From NCBI RefSeq assembly GCF_020539865.1, contig NZ_JAJBQV010000001.1, positions 124,001-188,000 of the forward strand: a DNA stretch of 64,000 nucleotides, read 5' to 3'. This document shows positions 55,290-64,000 of the stretch, piece by piece. Both the position numbers and the translations under genes were made by a program. The notes beneath the pieces were generated by a model, which worked only from the letters and a program-made list of their open reading frames with translations, was not told the origin of the DNA and did no database searches. The DNA is from Megasphaera elsdenii (GTDB lineage: Bacteria; Bacillota; Negativicutes; Veillonellales; Megasphaeraceae). The stretch's first letter is position 1. Each line of letters opens with the position of its first letter.

Positions 55290-58079
55290 CTAATAAATAT
55301 AAGACCCGCCACCTTCGGACTGGTCTTCATCTTCCCCATTCGCATAAGCTATATTATTTTCCACGTGTTCCGTAACGCTTTCATCGACGGCATCAGCCGC
55401 TTCGCTGACAGCTTCGCCTACTTCACTGGCTGTTTCTGTCAAAGTGTCAACATAGCTATTGTCATCATCACTGCTATCACTACTATCTCCATCATCACTG
55501 GCCGCTTCAGCCGATTCGACTACATCGGCCAAGGTCCGTGCGCCGTCGAGGATTTGTTGTACGTCCCAGCGGTCAATGGTATATGAATTGTGGTTCCAGT
55601 CTGTAACGATTGCATATCCATCGTCACCTACCGTAATACGCAGGATACCTGCTGCCCGCATTTGTGCCTGTGAATAGCCGCCATTCGTCGGATCTGCCGT
55701 TATAGCATTGACGCCAAACTGAATCAAATCATTCGTAGACGGTTCATTCCCATTATGTTCGGCACGGTATTGAACGGCTGCCCCGCGAATCAGCTGCTGA
55801 ATAACAGGCCAATTCCCTTTAAATTCCGCCGGATTGATACCGCTGGCATCAGCAATCTGCTCAGGCGCGATATTGTACATCGGCTTATATTCACCGGTCC
55901 CATTCTGATAATCACTGGCCGCTTTCTGCAAGGTATTGAGGTTTGACGCTGATAAGTGAATCCCATGATTATTGCAATAGTTGACTATATCGTTGAAGGA
56001 CTCTATGCCGTTGCTGCCGAACAGTGATTTTAGGACAGTCATATTGGCCCCACTGCTACGAGATCCTCCGCTTCCACCACGACCACCGCCGCGGCCGCTT
56101 CCTCCGGATTCTCCAGAGCCTCCAGTACGGAAGCTGACATAGGCACTGATACAGCTTTTCAGCGTCGTATATACATCAGGATTGTTGTATCCGTATCGCT
56201 CTGCAATGGCTAAGTAGGCTTGCGGGTCCAGATTCCCCGATTGATAGAGCTGTTGCATTTCCATTCGTCCCTGTTCGACGATAGCGTCATTGGCTTCTTT
56301 TTCCTGCCGTTTCTGCTCAGCAATGATAGAAGTCGCCATTTGTTCCGCTTTTTGGAGTTCTGCTTCATCATAGATGACTTCCGTATGAGCCGTCACGCCG
56401 CCGGATTTTTCCAGGCCGCCGTGATAACCGCCTAAATGGAAGTGATAGCCACTGCCGGCATCGTGGAAGAGGACCTGGTCAAAGGCGCCGCTGTCTTCAA
56501 AGGTTTTGCGTACTTCTTCGGCTTTCTCAGCGCTGGTCCCTTCAGGCAGTACAATGTCGACAGCATTGCCCCCGTTCGGTCCAATGATATGCTGACTGGT
56601 CGGTGAGCCATTGACTTCGGCGTTATGTTCCCGTGTGCGGGCGGCCGAAGAGATTTCCGCGCCGTCGGCAACACCCATCTGGTTGAGCATCCCGCCGATG
56701 AACGGCAGGGCTTGCTGAAATTCCGGCTTCAGTTCTTTAACTTGTTCGTCGATGTCCGCTCCCTGGGTCGGCAGGTTATATGGCTGTATCTTACTGCCGC
56801 CGTTACCGGATAAGTCCATACCATCTAAGGAGTCGTAATTATGCTTGACAAGCTGTTTATACTGTTCCGCCGCTTCCCCACTGCCATTGTATGCCCGAAC
56901 ACCTTCCCAGGGGTCGCCGCCGTTTTCGTCGGTCTTTTGTTTGAGGATATACGCGCCAGCACGGATATTCTGTTTCGGATCCGTATTCCAGCCAGGGAAT
57001 TTGTTGTCAAGGTCATAGTCCCGCGCCGTTTCATCGGTAATCTGGGCGTACCCGCCGTCGTCTGCCATGTGCATCCCTTCGATGGTATCGCCACCGGTTT
57101 CACGCATGCCTGTAGATAAGTAGATTCTAGGGTCCAGTCCCTGTTCATGGGCGGCGTCGATATACCAATCGACAATCTGGTTGCCCGTACTGGCACTGCC
57201 ACTATATACGGTCTTCGTCGCTCCGGCCCGGATATATTCAGCTCTCTTTTTGGGGTCATTTGGATACAGGCGGGCCGCTTCTTTGGCCCGTTCCAGCAGG
57301 CCATTATCATGTTTCCGCTGCAAGAGCATATGCCGCATGGACGTCAATTTGCTGTCATCGACCCAGGGACTGACCTTTTCCAGCAAGGCCGTCGCTTTGT
57401 CGAAGTCCGATGCATTACCGCTGGCCGTCAAATTGGTGAGCACCGAGTTGACCATCGTCGTGGCTTTGTCTTTTATCATGGCGTCCATCTTATCTTTCCC
57501 GTATATATTGCCATAGAGGGCATAGGCCGTCGCCGTAATGCGGTTCAGCCCTTTGAAAAGGCCGTCGCTGTTGCCGCTTTCGACGAGGTGGTCCGTTTCG
57601 TTCGTGACAAAGGTATTGAACGTGTTGTCTCGATGTTCCAAGTCTTTCGCGTACTGGTATTTCATGACCTGGCCCGCCCGCTGAACGTTTACGTCATCAG
57701 CCATACGCAGGAAGGCATCGTGGGCTTTCTGGTAGTTCGGCAGTCCGGCCATGGCCGATTCCCGGATAGCCCGTTCGCCGGCTTGGTACTGATTGACGAC
57801 ATCCAGGGCATTTATATCCTGCTTATTCAGCAGTCCCGTATCGGGGTTGTTGAGCAGGTCGTTCATGCCGGCTTCATATTTATTCTTTGCGTCCAATACG
57901 CTCAGGTTGATTTGGTCGTCGACATAGGCCTGCATCTGTTGTTGAACGGCGCTCATGCCAGTTTGCCACACTTTAGCGCCGGACACGTTGGCCCCATAGG
58001 CGTTCGAGTCGCTTGGAGGCTGGACATTGCCATGGATGGTGTTCGGGTCCACGGACGGGTTATAGCTCTTGATCTGCAT
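55290..58079 (-). CDS. internal virion protein with transglycosylase and M15 peptidase
   Basis: A 929-residue virion protein in the position of T7 gp15. Residues about 295-425 are a lytic transglycosylase: IYLSTGMRETGGDT with the catalytic Glu, GGYAQITDETA and GVRAYNGSGEA. Residues about 470-555 resemble a D-Ala-D-Ala carboxypeptidase of family M15: SQHIIGPNGGNAVDI (His and Asp) and GYHFHLGGYHGG (zinc His). A Gly/Ser-rich linker and an acidic C terminus follow. Two wall-cutting activities in one ejected protein would open the peptidoglycan during infection. Confidence 0.88.
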   Translation of the reverse strand: MQIKSYNPSVDPNTIHGNVQPPSDSNAYGANVSGAKVWQTGMSAVQQQMQAYVDDQINLSVLDAKNKYEAGMNDLLNNPDTGLLNKQDINALDVVNQYQAGERAIRESAMAGLPNYQKAHDAFLRMADDVNVQRAGQVMKYQYAKDLEHRDNTFNTFVTNETDHLVESGNSDGLFKGLNRITATAYALYGNIYGKDKMDAMIKDKATTMVNSVLTNLTASGNASDFDKATALLEKVSPWVDDSKLTSMRHMLLQRKHDNGLLERAKEAARLYPNDPKKRAEYIRAGATKTVYSGSASTGNQIVDWYIDAAHEQGLDPRIYLSTGMRETGGDTIEGMHMADDGGYAQITDETARDYDLDNKFPGWNTDPKQNIRAGAYILKQKTDENGGDPWEGVRAYNGSGEAAEQYKQLVKHNYDSLDGMDLSGNGGSKIQPYNLPTQGADIDEQVKELKPEFQQALPFIGGMLNQMGVADGAEISSAARTREHNAEVNGSPTSQHIIGPNGGNAVDIVLPEGTSAEKAEEVRKTFEDSGAFDQVLFHDAGSGYHFHLGGYHGGLEKSGGVTAHTEVIYDEAELQKAEQMATSIIAEQKRQEKEANDAIVEQGRMEMQQLYQSGNLDPQAYLAIAERYGYNNPDVYTTLKSCISAYVSFRTGGSGESGGSGRGGGRGGSGGSRSSGANMTVLKSLFGSNGIESFNDIVNYCNNHGIHLSASNLNTLQKAASDYQNGTGEYKPMYNIAPEQIADASGINPAEFKGNWPVIQQLIRGAAVQYRAEHNGNEPSTNDLIQFGVNAITADPTNGGYSQAQMRAAGILRITVGDDGYAIVTDWNHNSYTIDRWDVQQILDGARTLADVVESAEAASDDGDSSDSSDDDNSYVDTLTETASEVGEAVSEAADAVDESVTEHVENNIAYANGEDEDQSEGGGSYIY

Positions 58080-58088
58080 GATTTCCTC

Positions 58089-58823
58089 CTAGTAGTATTT
58101 TTCGAGATTGACCTGACGGATACGCGGCTTGGAATCGTATTTGGCAATCGCCTTATCCAGGTTGACTGGCGTAATCCCCGTATACGTGTAGGCCGGCGTG
58201 AAAATGCCGGCTTCCTGTTTGAACCGGTTCGTATAGGTATAGTGGCCGCTGCCGTTATAATAGGTGCCCGGGTTAATATCATAGGCCCCATTATAGGTGC
58301 CGCTGGTCTTGTCGGCGGCTCCGTAAGTTCGATGGATACCGTACATAGACGCGGCCGTCCCTAGAATCGTGCCCCATAAGGCACTCTTTTTCTGCGCTTG
58401 TAAGTTAGCCGCGCTGGTCCGGTAGGCATTGGCCTGGTTCTGATAGTTGACCTCGTTCACATGTTCGGACCAAACGTCATTGCGCTGGTTCTGCAATAAG
58501 GTACTGCTGTCATCCCGCCAGGCATCATAGCTGGAAGACAGGGCATCCAAAGGGGACCCGCTGAGTTGCAGTCCGCTGGCGCCGGCCTGAGCGGCTGTCT
58601 GCCCGGCGGCTAATTTCATGCGGTCATTCAGCTTAGACTGCTGCGCTGCATATTGTTCGGCAATCTGTTCTTGTTTGACCTGGCTGATACGGGCATTTTG
58701 TTCGGCTGCCTTAGCCTGGGCATTATACAGCGCCGATTGTGCGTTATACTGCTGTTTTTGCTGGTTGTACTGATTGATTCCCTGTATAGCCGTAAGGGCC
58801 ATCATCCACGGTGCGCCGCACAT
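58089..58823 (-). CDS. T7 gp14-like internal virion protein
   Basis: About 244 residues from the ATG at 58823 (MCGAPWMMALTAIQG), which has GAAAGGGG at usable spacing. The first two thirds are a Gln/Ala-rich helix (QQKQQYNAQSALYNAQAKA), as in gp14-type ejection proteins that line the membrane channel; a hydrophobic part follows (SALWGTILGTAASMYGI). It overlaps the gp13-like gene in another frame by 80 bases. Confidence 0.78.
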   Translation of the reverse strand: MCGAPWMMALTAIQGINQYNQQKQQYNAQSALYNAQAKAAEQNARISQVKQEQIAEQYAAQQSKLNDRMKLAAGQTAAQAGASGLQLSGSPLDALSSSYDAWRDDSSTLLQNQRNDVWSEHVNEVNYQNQANAYRTSAANLQAQKKSALWGTILGTAASMYGIHRTYGAADKTSGTYNGAYDINPGTYYNGSGHYTYTNRFKQEAGIFTPAYTYTGITPVNLDKAIAKYDSKPRIRQVNLEKYY

Positions 58824-59298
58824 GCTTTTCATCCCCTTTCACAAAAAACAACTGCCACGACATATCTTTATAGAGAAAGGGCTTCGAGAATTCCGCGCCG
58901 AATGATTTCAGCCAGCGCCGGGACTTCTCGTTGCTCTGGGTTATCATATTCCACATTTTCGGGAACCGCCGCTTCCACTTCGGCAGGACCTGCCGGCCCA
59001 GGGCGACGAATTCTTTCTTGTAATGCTGATAGAGGTCATGCCGTGCGACACACCACACGACATGGCCATAGCCGCAAATTACACTGCGGCTGACGCCGAA
59101 CAGCAATAGCGGCTGGCCGTCCACGTAGGCGATGTAATTTTCATAGTCTACATCGACGGCGAAGGTTTCCAAATCGGTATCTGTGGCTTTTAATTCCATA
59201 TCGTCCCGATCCCGCAGGCGTTCTGCCAGCCAGCGGACGTCGGGCAGCAATTCTTTCGTTATCGGTTTAACCGTTATATGCGCTAACCAATCCCCCAT
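58744..59298 (-). CDS. T7 gp13-like (GNAT-fold) virion protein
   Basis: About 184 residues with an acetyltransferase-like layout (ITVKPITKELLPDVRWLAERL, YIAYVDGQPLLLFGV, KSRRWLKSFGAEF), matching DUF2833-type proteins such as T7 gp13 that are needed for virion assembly but have no proven enzyme activity. Its start lies inside the tail tubular B gene and its end overlaps the gp14-like gene, showing very tight packing. Confidence 0.78.
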   Translation of the reverse strand: MGDWLAHITVKPITKELLPDVRWLAERLRDRDDMELKATDTDLETFAVDVDYENYIAYVDGQPLLLFGVSRSVICGYGHVVWCVARHDLYQHYKKEFVALGRQVLPKWKRRFPKMWNMITQSNEKSRRWLKSFGAEFSKPFLYKDMSWQLFFVKGDEKHVRRTVDDGPYGYTGNQSVQPAKTAV

Positions 59299-61531
59299 CA
59301 ATACTGACCTCCTTGATTATGGCGTTGAGTTTAAAGGGGTACGGTTCATCACTCATGATGCACAAGTGGTTGCGCGTGTTGGCCCCAATATCGTATAAGG
59401 GGACGCTCTGAGTCAGGTCCCCGGAAAATAAGGTATATTCGTCGGTGTATTTGAGTTCGTCCATTTTATTGAAAGTCAGGCCGATTTTACCGCCGTATGT
59501 ATCTTCGACGCGCAGGGTGACCGCGTTTATTTTATGGACGCGCCCCTGCAGGGTTCCTTCCCGGAGGCTGACTTCCATGCCGGGCTGTTCAATCTTGGTC
59601 GTGTATGGCAGGCCTGCTATGATACGGTTATACGACTCATCAAGATGCACCATGCCGTCAGCTGGGACGACTTCGTCCTTCTGACGGATACCGTCGCCTA
59701 CGATGGTTACCGTTTTCCCGATGAGGTGTGGCAAAGCAATCGTCGTGCCGCTGCCCGTGACATACGAGTCGGCATATTGGTCGGTATCGTCGCGCATGAC
59801 GGCAAACTGTTCCAAATACCGCTTCGGCTGCCCGTTCACGGTCCGTTCGACGATCGCGTAGAGTTCGTCGTTCTCATTGCGTGGGATGGCGACAATCCAT
59901 TTATATTTCCCGTCTGTAACGAAATGGGACCAGGCGAATACTTTCTGCTCCCGTATCATCGTAAAGGCCAGGAGTACGCCATCATCGCGGACGAAAAAGA
60001 GCGTAGAATCCGGTTCCTGGCAATAAGCCGATGAGAGCAGTTTATGGTTCTTGACTAAGTGCGTAGCCAGAATATCCAGTTCATCGCCGTTATAGTTATC
60101 CGATTCGTACTGATAGCCCAGGTCGCGGACGGTCGAACCGGACCGCTGGACATGGACGATGCGGTTACCGATATGCTGTGGCAGACACGTCGAGGAGCCG
60201 CGCATGGTCTGTGACTTTGGATAAGCCTTCGTCGGCGTCAGGACGCTGTCGCCACTGATAACCCATTCATTCCCGGATGTGAGGACGACGAGGTCCTGCG
60301 ATGGGACGAGGTGGCGAATCTGATAGGAGTTGCGGACGATGAGGTCCATTTTGATAGCACTGTCATCGGTGACCGTACCGTCCACTTTTTCAACGGAAAA
60401 GTTCGGATAATCGCCGGTTTTACTCATCCATAACGAATAGGGATTCTTGTAGTTGGCGGCAAAGACTAAGCGGTCCTGAAAAAAACAGGACTGCTGGGGA
60501 TACCCGTAATAGCTGTTCCACGACGACAATGCATAGTCGGCCGTTTCGTCGGTACTGCCGAATACATCTTTGACGGCAGCGGTGACGGTCGTCAAAGAAT
60601 TGACAGCCGTAATCTTTGCCGTCCCCGTATGGGTATAGGGCAAGCGTGTCAGATCTACGGTCAGTTTCGATGAGCTTGCCGCATCATCATTCCAGACTTT
60701 GACGATGAGACGCAAATAGCAGCCCTCCGTTTCACTCCCCGATTCCGTGTAGTTCTGGTCGTCATTGGATGTGTACTTGCGATATTCCCGCCAAATGGAG
60801 CTTTTCTTTTCCCGCTTCTGAAGAAGGATTTCGTAATGGTGTGTCCCGTGAGTGATGATTTTCCATTTTTCCCCGACATAGAGTTCGCCTGACGTCCAGG
60901 TCGTCGTTTCTTCGCCCCAGGATCCGGACAAGGTCTGACTGCCGACTTTCTGGTTAAGCTGAATATAGCCGCCTTCCATGCCACTGTGAAAAATAGCGGC
61001 TTGCGAGCTGATAGTCACGGTCCCAGAGGTGCCGGATGGCGTGACTTTATTATCGACGACGGCATCGAGCATGGCGTCATAATAGGGTTCGGTGATTTCC
61101 ATGTCGATAAGGTCCCAGCCGGCCTGTTTATGCCGCAGCAGTTTTACCGGATACTGGCCGGAACAAATATACATGACATCGCCGGACTGACTGAATTGCA
61201 AGCCTTTAGGATTACTATAAGGCGTATCGATTTCTATGCCCGTATAGGTTCCGTCTTTCCAGATCCGGATGTATTGTACGCCGACTTCCAGGAGATATGC
61301 GTCAGTTTCAGAATTGTAAAAACTAACGAGGATAGCGTCCTGAGTGCTACTTTTGAGTTCGCCAATATACTTGGACCCCTGACGGCGATAGCAGCCGCCA
61401 TACGGGCGAATAACAGTATTCTCCGCGTTCAGGAGGGCTGACTTATACTGCTCTAAGTCGACACGGCTGCCGACTGCCGGGGATATTTCACCCGCCGTGA
61501 AGGCCGGCTGAATGACGTAGATGTTAGCCAC
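59267..61531 (-). CDS. tail tubular protein B
   Basis: Nozzle protein of the short podovirus tail, 754 residues from the GTG at 61531 behind AAGGAGGGGATACC; a longer upstream frame lacks a ribosome site and overlaps gpA. The N terminus (NIYVIQPAFTAGEISPAVGSR) and following region (GCYRRQGSKYIGELK) match T7 gp12/BPP-1 type proteins, which are beta-propeller-like. It overlaps the gpA-like gene by 8 bases. Confidence 0.88.
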   Translation of the reverse strand: MANIYVIQPAFTAGEISPAVGSRVDLEQYKSALLNAENTVIRPYGGCYRRQGSKYIGELKSSTQDAILVSFYNSETDAYLLEVGVQYIRIWKDGTYTGIEIDTPYSNPKGLQFSQSGDVMYICSGQYPVKLLRHKQAGWDLIDMEITEPYYDAMLDAVVDNKVTPSGTSGTVTISSQAAIFHSGMEGGYIQLNQKVGSQTLSGSWGEETTTWTSGELYVGEKWKIITHGTHHYEILLQKREKKSSIWREYRKYTSNDDQNYTESGSETEGCYLRLIVKVWNDDAASSSKLTVDLTRLPYTHTGTAKITAVNSLTTVTAAVKDVFGSTDETADYALSSWNSYYGYPQQSCFFQDRLVFAANYKNPYSLWMSKTGDYPNFSVEKVDGTVTDDSAIKMDLIVRNSYQIRHLVPSQDLVVLTSGNEWVISGDSVLTPTKAYPKSQTMRGSSTCLPQHIGNRIVHVQRSGSTVRDLGYQYESDNYNGDELDILATHLVKNHKLLSSAYCQEPDSTLFFVRDDGVLLAFTMIREQKVFAWSHFVTDGKYKWIVAIPRNENDELYAIVERTVNGQPKRYLEQFAVMRDDTDQYADSYVTGSGTTIALPHLIGKTVTIVGDGIRQKDEVVPADGMVHLDESYNRIIAGLPYTTKIEQPGMEVSLREGTLQGRVHKINAVTLRVEDTYGGKIGLTFNKMDELKYTDEYTLFSGDLTQSVPLYDIGANTRNHLCIMSDEPYPFKLNAIIKEVSIDGGLVSAYNG

Positions 61532-62123
61532 GGTATCCCCTCCTTGCGGCGATATAGCTGCTTTCAAAGGCGGTGTGCGGTTCCATTTCCCGGGCATCCT
61601 GGACCTGCGCCTGAGCGATGACAGCCCGGTACAGCTGGTATTCGTTCTGTCCCTGCTGAGGGTTGCCAGTCAGCCGCATAGCCAGTTTCGACGCCAGCAG
61701 ATGAGAGAAGCCTTGCAGGAAAATCGTATCCATCAATTCCGGGTCTTCCACATCCCACGTATAGTCGGCATAGCACTGCTCGCCATTGGTAACGATGACT
61801 TTCGTACTGCTGCCGACATTGACGACGTCGAAGCGCTCATAGACGCGGTCAGCGCCGCTGGCATCGGATACGACGTTACGGATCATCAGACATTTATCTG
61901 GATAACCATATGCAAAATCCCAGCCCGGCACATCGACATCGACTACGGCCAGGCGCTCAATCCGGTGTGCAAACCCCCAGGGAAAAGACCGTAGCACTTC
62001 ACGACGCGTCGGGTCGTAGAATAGTTTACAAGCTCTCGCATTTTCCACGCCTTCTTCCATGTTTTCAATGACGCCCTTGCCGATATTCGACAGGGCCATG
62101 TTACAAATATCTGTATCGGTCAT
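61524..62123 (-). CDS. tail tubular protein A
   Basis: A 199-residue adaptor that joins the portal to the tail nozzle. TDTDICNMALSNIGKG at the N terminus, ACKLFYDPTRREVLRSFPWGF in the middle and YADYTWDVEDPELMDTIFLQG later are typical of T7 gp11-like gatekeepers. The order gpA then gpB is standard. It overlaps the next gene. Confidence 0.9.
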   Translation of the reverse strand: MTDTDICNMALSNIGKGVIENMEEGVENARACKLFYDPTRREVLRSFPWGFAHRIERLAVVDVDVPGWDFAYGYPDKCLMIRNVVSDASGADRVYERFDVVNVGSSTKVIVTNGEQCYADYTWDVEDPELMDTIFLQGFSHLLASKLAMRLTGNPQQGQNEYQLYRAVIAQAQVQDAREMEPHTAFESSYIAARRGYRG

Positions 62124-62144
62124 GGCTGCTCCTTTCTATAGAGT

Positions 62145-62162
62145 GAGGGGCCGAAGCCCCTC
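62145..62162 (-). other. hairpin with UUCG-type tetraloop
   Basis: GAGGGGC-TTCG-GCCCCTC on the minus strand, a 7-base stem capped by the very stable C(UUCG)G loop. It lies between the capsid block and the tail block and has no T-run, so it is more likely an RNA stability or partial termination element that tunes relative expression than a full terminator. Confidence 0.5.
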
Positions 62163-62166
62163 CCAT

Positions 62167-62328
62167 CTACAATCTGTGTTTCCGTACGAGGTCGACGAGG
62201 TCTTGTTTCGTCGCATCGTCGGGATACGGTATCCCGGCATGTTCCAGGCGAAGTCGCAGCTCATTGGCATGTAAGTCTTCGAGTCTCCGCTTTGGCCCGG
62301 CGTTTTTGAAATGAATAGCCGGTATCAT
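62167..62328 (-). CDS. SAP/HeH-like small protein
   Basis: A 53-residue protein starting at an ATG that overlaps the upstream stop codon by ATGA. The stretch LHANELRLRLEHAGIP followed by TKQDLVDLVRKHRL is a helix-extension-helix (SAP/LEM) pattern used to bind DNA, and small proteins of this kind are common beside phage capsid genes. The role in this phage is unknown. Confidence 0.68.
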   Translation of the reverse strand: MIPAIHFKNAGPKRRLEDLHANELRLRLEHAGIPYPDDATKQDLVDLVRKHRL

Positions 62329-62678
62329 GCCAGGTCCGCATCCATGACCAGGGCGGCCGTCAAGGTACCACCTGTCAGAGCCGACGCGCCGGTGTATTTG
62401 ATACGCATGAAGCCCAAGTCCCCATAGGGAACTTTTGTTTTCAAACCGTCGTCTTTTTTCAGGGTATACGCTCCCAGGGTAACGGCTTTTGTAAAGGCTT
62501 CGTCCACAGCCGTCTGTAATTCAATGGTCAAATCGGCCGTAGCGCCAGGAGCCGTGACGTAGAGGATAAGCGGATTACCCGCATCCCCTTTTCCGGTCTG
62601 GACGACGTCCGACGTACCTGTCGTCGTCCCGTTCAGTGCTTTCTTCCAGTAAAAGGTGTTTTCGCCATCGTAAACCAT
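62325..62678 (-). CDS. capsid cement-like protein (Bbp16-type)
   Basis: A 117-residue beta-rich protein right behind the capsid gene (VVQTGKGDAGNPLILYVTAPG, DLTIELQTAVDEAFTKAV, LGFMRIKYTGASALTGGTL). The pattern and location match the capsid-decorating protein of BPP-1-like podoviruses. It probably stabilises the shell. The family name is tentative. Confidence 0.68.
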   Translation of the reverse strand: MVYDGENTFYWKKALNGTTTGTSDVVQTGKGDAGNPLILYVTAPGATADLTIELQTAVDEAFTKAVTLGAYTLKKDDGLKTKVPYGDLGFMRIKYTGASALTGGTLTAALVMDADLA

Positions 62679-62687
62679 AGGGGCCTC

Positions 62688-63692
62688 CTATTCTGTAATA
62701 ACCGGTTCGGTATCGCTCAGGGCGTCACATTTGGACACTTCCAGGCCCTGTACATAGAGTTTCGGGATTCCGTTCAAGGCTTCGCTCTGGGTGACGTAGA
62801 TGTTGTTTTTGTCGTTCAAGTACAATTCGAGAATTGTATAGACTTTATCCGATACGTAGAGGATCGGGCGCTTCGGATTGACGATACGGTTCTTTGCGAC
62901 GATGATATTTTCGACGAGTTTCTTCCGGTCGGCTGCTGTAATCCCTGTCGGGGTTGTGGCGACGTCGACGTTGCGGATAGCTGCGACTTTACGGAGATTC
63001 TGGACGGCCAGGCCAGCGTCCCATGAGAACCAAGTGACAAGGGCGTTGTATTTGCCGCCGTCTGCGTCTTCTACGATGTGTTCCCCCTTGTCTTCCATCT
63101 TCAGGCCTGCTTGGGAGCCTTTCGGATAAATGCCGGTGACGGCATTTTCGCCCCAGTCGACAATGTACATCGACGTCTGCTTATTTTCCGTCGTACCGCC
63201 GGCGTTAATGGTCTGGAAGCCATAGGTTCCTTTATCGCCCGTGAAGGTGTTGAAGCGAATACCCAGGCCATTGAATTCGTCGGGGTTCTTTTCCGTGTCG
63301 CCGTAGAACATATATTTCGCCAGGTCCTGGGTGAAGCCTTCGACGAAGGCGCCGTCTTCCGAACGGCGGGTCGCTTCTTTATCCGGTGCCAAGTTGACGA
63401 TACGAACGTCTACCTGGCTCATACCTTCCATGAGGCAGCAGGTATCGACAATCTGACGGGTCGTCGATTTCCCCGGTGTAATGCCGCGGTTGATACGGCG
63501 GAGCTGGGGATGAGGATACGACGTGCGCAGTGTCGTCTGATTGCCTGTCGGCAGGTTGCCTTCCATCCAGGGGATGTGCTGCATAATCGGGTTGCTCTGG
63601 GCCATGATTTCCATGATCCAGGCAATCTTGCCATCGGGATCCATGCGCTTGCGCAGATCCGAAAAAGTCAATGCGGTGTTACCGTAAGCCAT
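62688..63692 (-). CDS. major capsid protein (BPP-1-like podovirus)
   Basis: A 334-residue capsid protein without an N-terminal protease-processed domain. Typical segments are MAYGNTALTFSDLRKRMDPDG, YPHPQLRRINRGITPGKSTT, and the later NRIVNPKRPILYVSDKVYTI. It differs completely from the HK97-type capsid protein at 18557-19861 and needs no protease gene; a scaffold-like protein precedes it. A strong ribosome site (TTAGGAGGCTAA) stands in front. Confidence 0.85.
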   Translation of the reverse strand: MAYGNTALTFSDLRKRMDPDGKIAWIMEIMAQSNPIMQHIPWMEGNLPTGNQTTLRTSYPHPQLRRINRGITPGKSTTRQIVDTCCLMEGMSQVDVRIVNLAPDKEATRRSEDGAFVEGFTQDLAKYMFYGDTEKNPDEFNGLGIRFNTFTGDKGTYGFQTINAGGTTENKQTSMYIVDWGENAVTGIYPKGSQAGLKMEDKGEHIVEDADGGKYNALVTWFSWDAGLAVQNLRKVAAIRNVDVATTPTGITAADRKKLVENIIVAKNRIVNPKRPILYVSDKVYTILELYLNDKNNIYVTQSEALNGIPKLYVQGLEVSKCDALSDTEPVITE

Positions 63693-63703
63693 AGTTTAGC
63701 CTC

Positions 63704-64000
63704 CTAATATTTTGAAAAATCTGTCTGATCATATAACGAGCGGCCGCTTCCTCCGCCGCTGCCCTGGCCACTGTGTCCCGGGTCTTCGCCCACAAGGGAA
63801 GCCATCGCGGCCATGGCGCGGATCATGGCAATGTGGTTGCCAGCGCCGGTGAGGTTCAGCATTTTCGTAAAACCCGGTACTTTTTGTTCCAAGTAGTTCC
63901 GCGTCGTACAAGCGGCTGCTACGGTTTCGTCGAATTTTCCGCCCAGTTCCTGGCGGGCTGTTTCACCCCATCCCTGGATTTCCTGGACGTAGCTGTCCTG
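63704..64000 (-). CDS. scaffold-like capsid assembly protein (3' part)
   Basis: The frame is open to the right edge of the window, so only the last 98 residues are seen. They are helical with a Gly-rich linker (GHSGQGSGGGSGRSLYDQ) and end in TDFSKY. Position just before the capsid gene and a short conserved-looking C-terminal tail suggest a scaffolding protein that guides capsid assembly. The family could not be confirmed. Confidence 0.6.
   Translation of the reverse strand, partial: QDSYVQEIQGWGETARQELGGKFDETVAAACTTRNYLEQKVPGFTKMLNLTGAGNHIAMIRAMAAMASLVGEDPGHSGQGSGGGSGRSLYDQTDFSKY

Noticed and set aside
57147..58364. 405-codon plus-strand frame
   Set aside because: It is wholly antisense to the 929-residue virion protein and the gp14-like gene, has no ribosome site and no recognisable domain; a shadow of high-GC coding DNA.

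Overview
The window is phage DNA throughout. No bacterial housekeeping gene, tRNA or rRNA was recognised. It holds two different tailed-phage structural programmes that converge on a short AT-rich intergenic stretch at about 40.4-41.0 kb. The host is probably a diderm Firmicute such as Megasphaera or a relative in the Negativicutes. This is inferred from strong AGGAGG ribosome sites and frequent TTG/GTG starts together with spanin-like lysis genes, which only make sense in a cell with an outer membrane; no host marker gene is present.

Plus strand, 1-40.4 kb: a lambda/HK97-type siphovirus genome. It begins inside a family A DNA polymerase and continues with a RecD-like helicase, many small early proteins, an orphan C5 cytosine methyltransferase, a primase-VapE protein, an iteron-like intergenic region, a VRR-NUC nuclease, an SNF2 helicase and a dCTP deaminase. 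A DUF1492-type late regulator then precedes packaging (two small terminases, an HNH/P-loop fusion, TerL), the HK97 portal-protease-capsid block, the connectors, and a tail with a -1 frameshift chaperone pair, a hydrolase-bearing tape measure, lambda M/L/K/J-like tip proteins and fibres. Lysis follows: overlapping spanin-like genes, membrane proteins and a GH25 lysozyme. After lysis there is an accessory block with a small RNA gene made of two type I-F-like CRISPR repeats (candidate RNA anti-CRISPR) and a two-gene operon with a palindromic operator and a ribbon-helix-helix protein.

Minus strand, 64.0 down to 41.0 kb: the late region of a podovirus resembling BPP-1/T7 in layout. It has the end of a scaffold-like protein, capsid, cement-like protein, SAP-like protein, tail tubular A and B, gp13-like and gp14-like proteins, a 929-residue transglycosylase/peptidase virion protein, a 2575-residue polyvalent virion protein and a fibre. 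A complete diversity-generating retroelement follows: target gene with variable repeat (VR), avd-like gene, template repeat (TR) and reverse transcriptase. Every one of the 11 TR/VR differences lies at a template adenine. A second lysis block follows (XhlA-like protein, two-helix holin-like protein, DUF6275, a DUF2829/Tad2-like protein, GH25 lysozyme and a second spanin-like pair).

The two lysis blocks are related and inverted relative to each other. Two adjacent convergent prophages is the simplest reading. A chimeric phage or an assembly join cannot be excluded, because no integrase, repressor or att site was found in the window.
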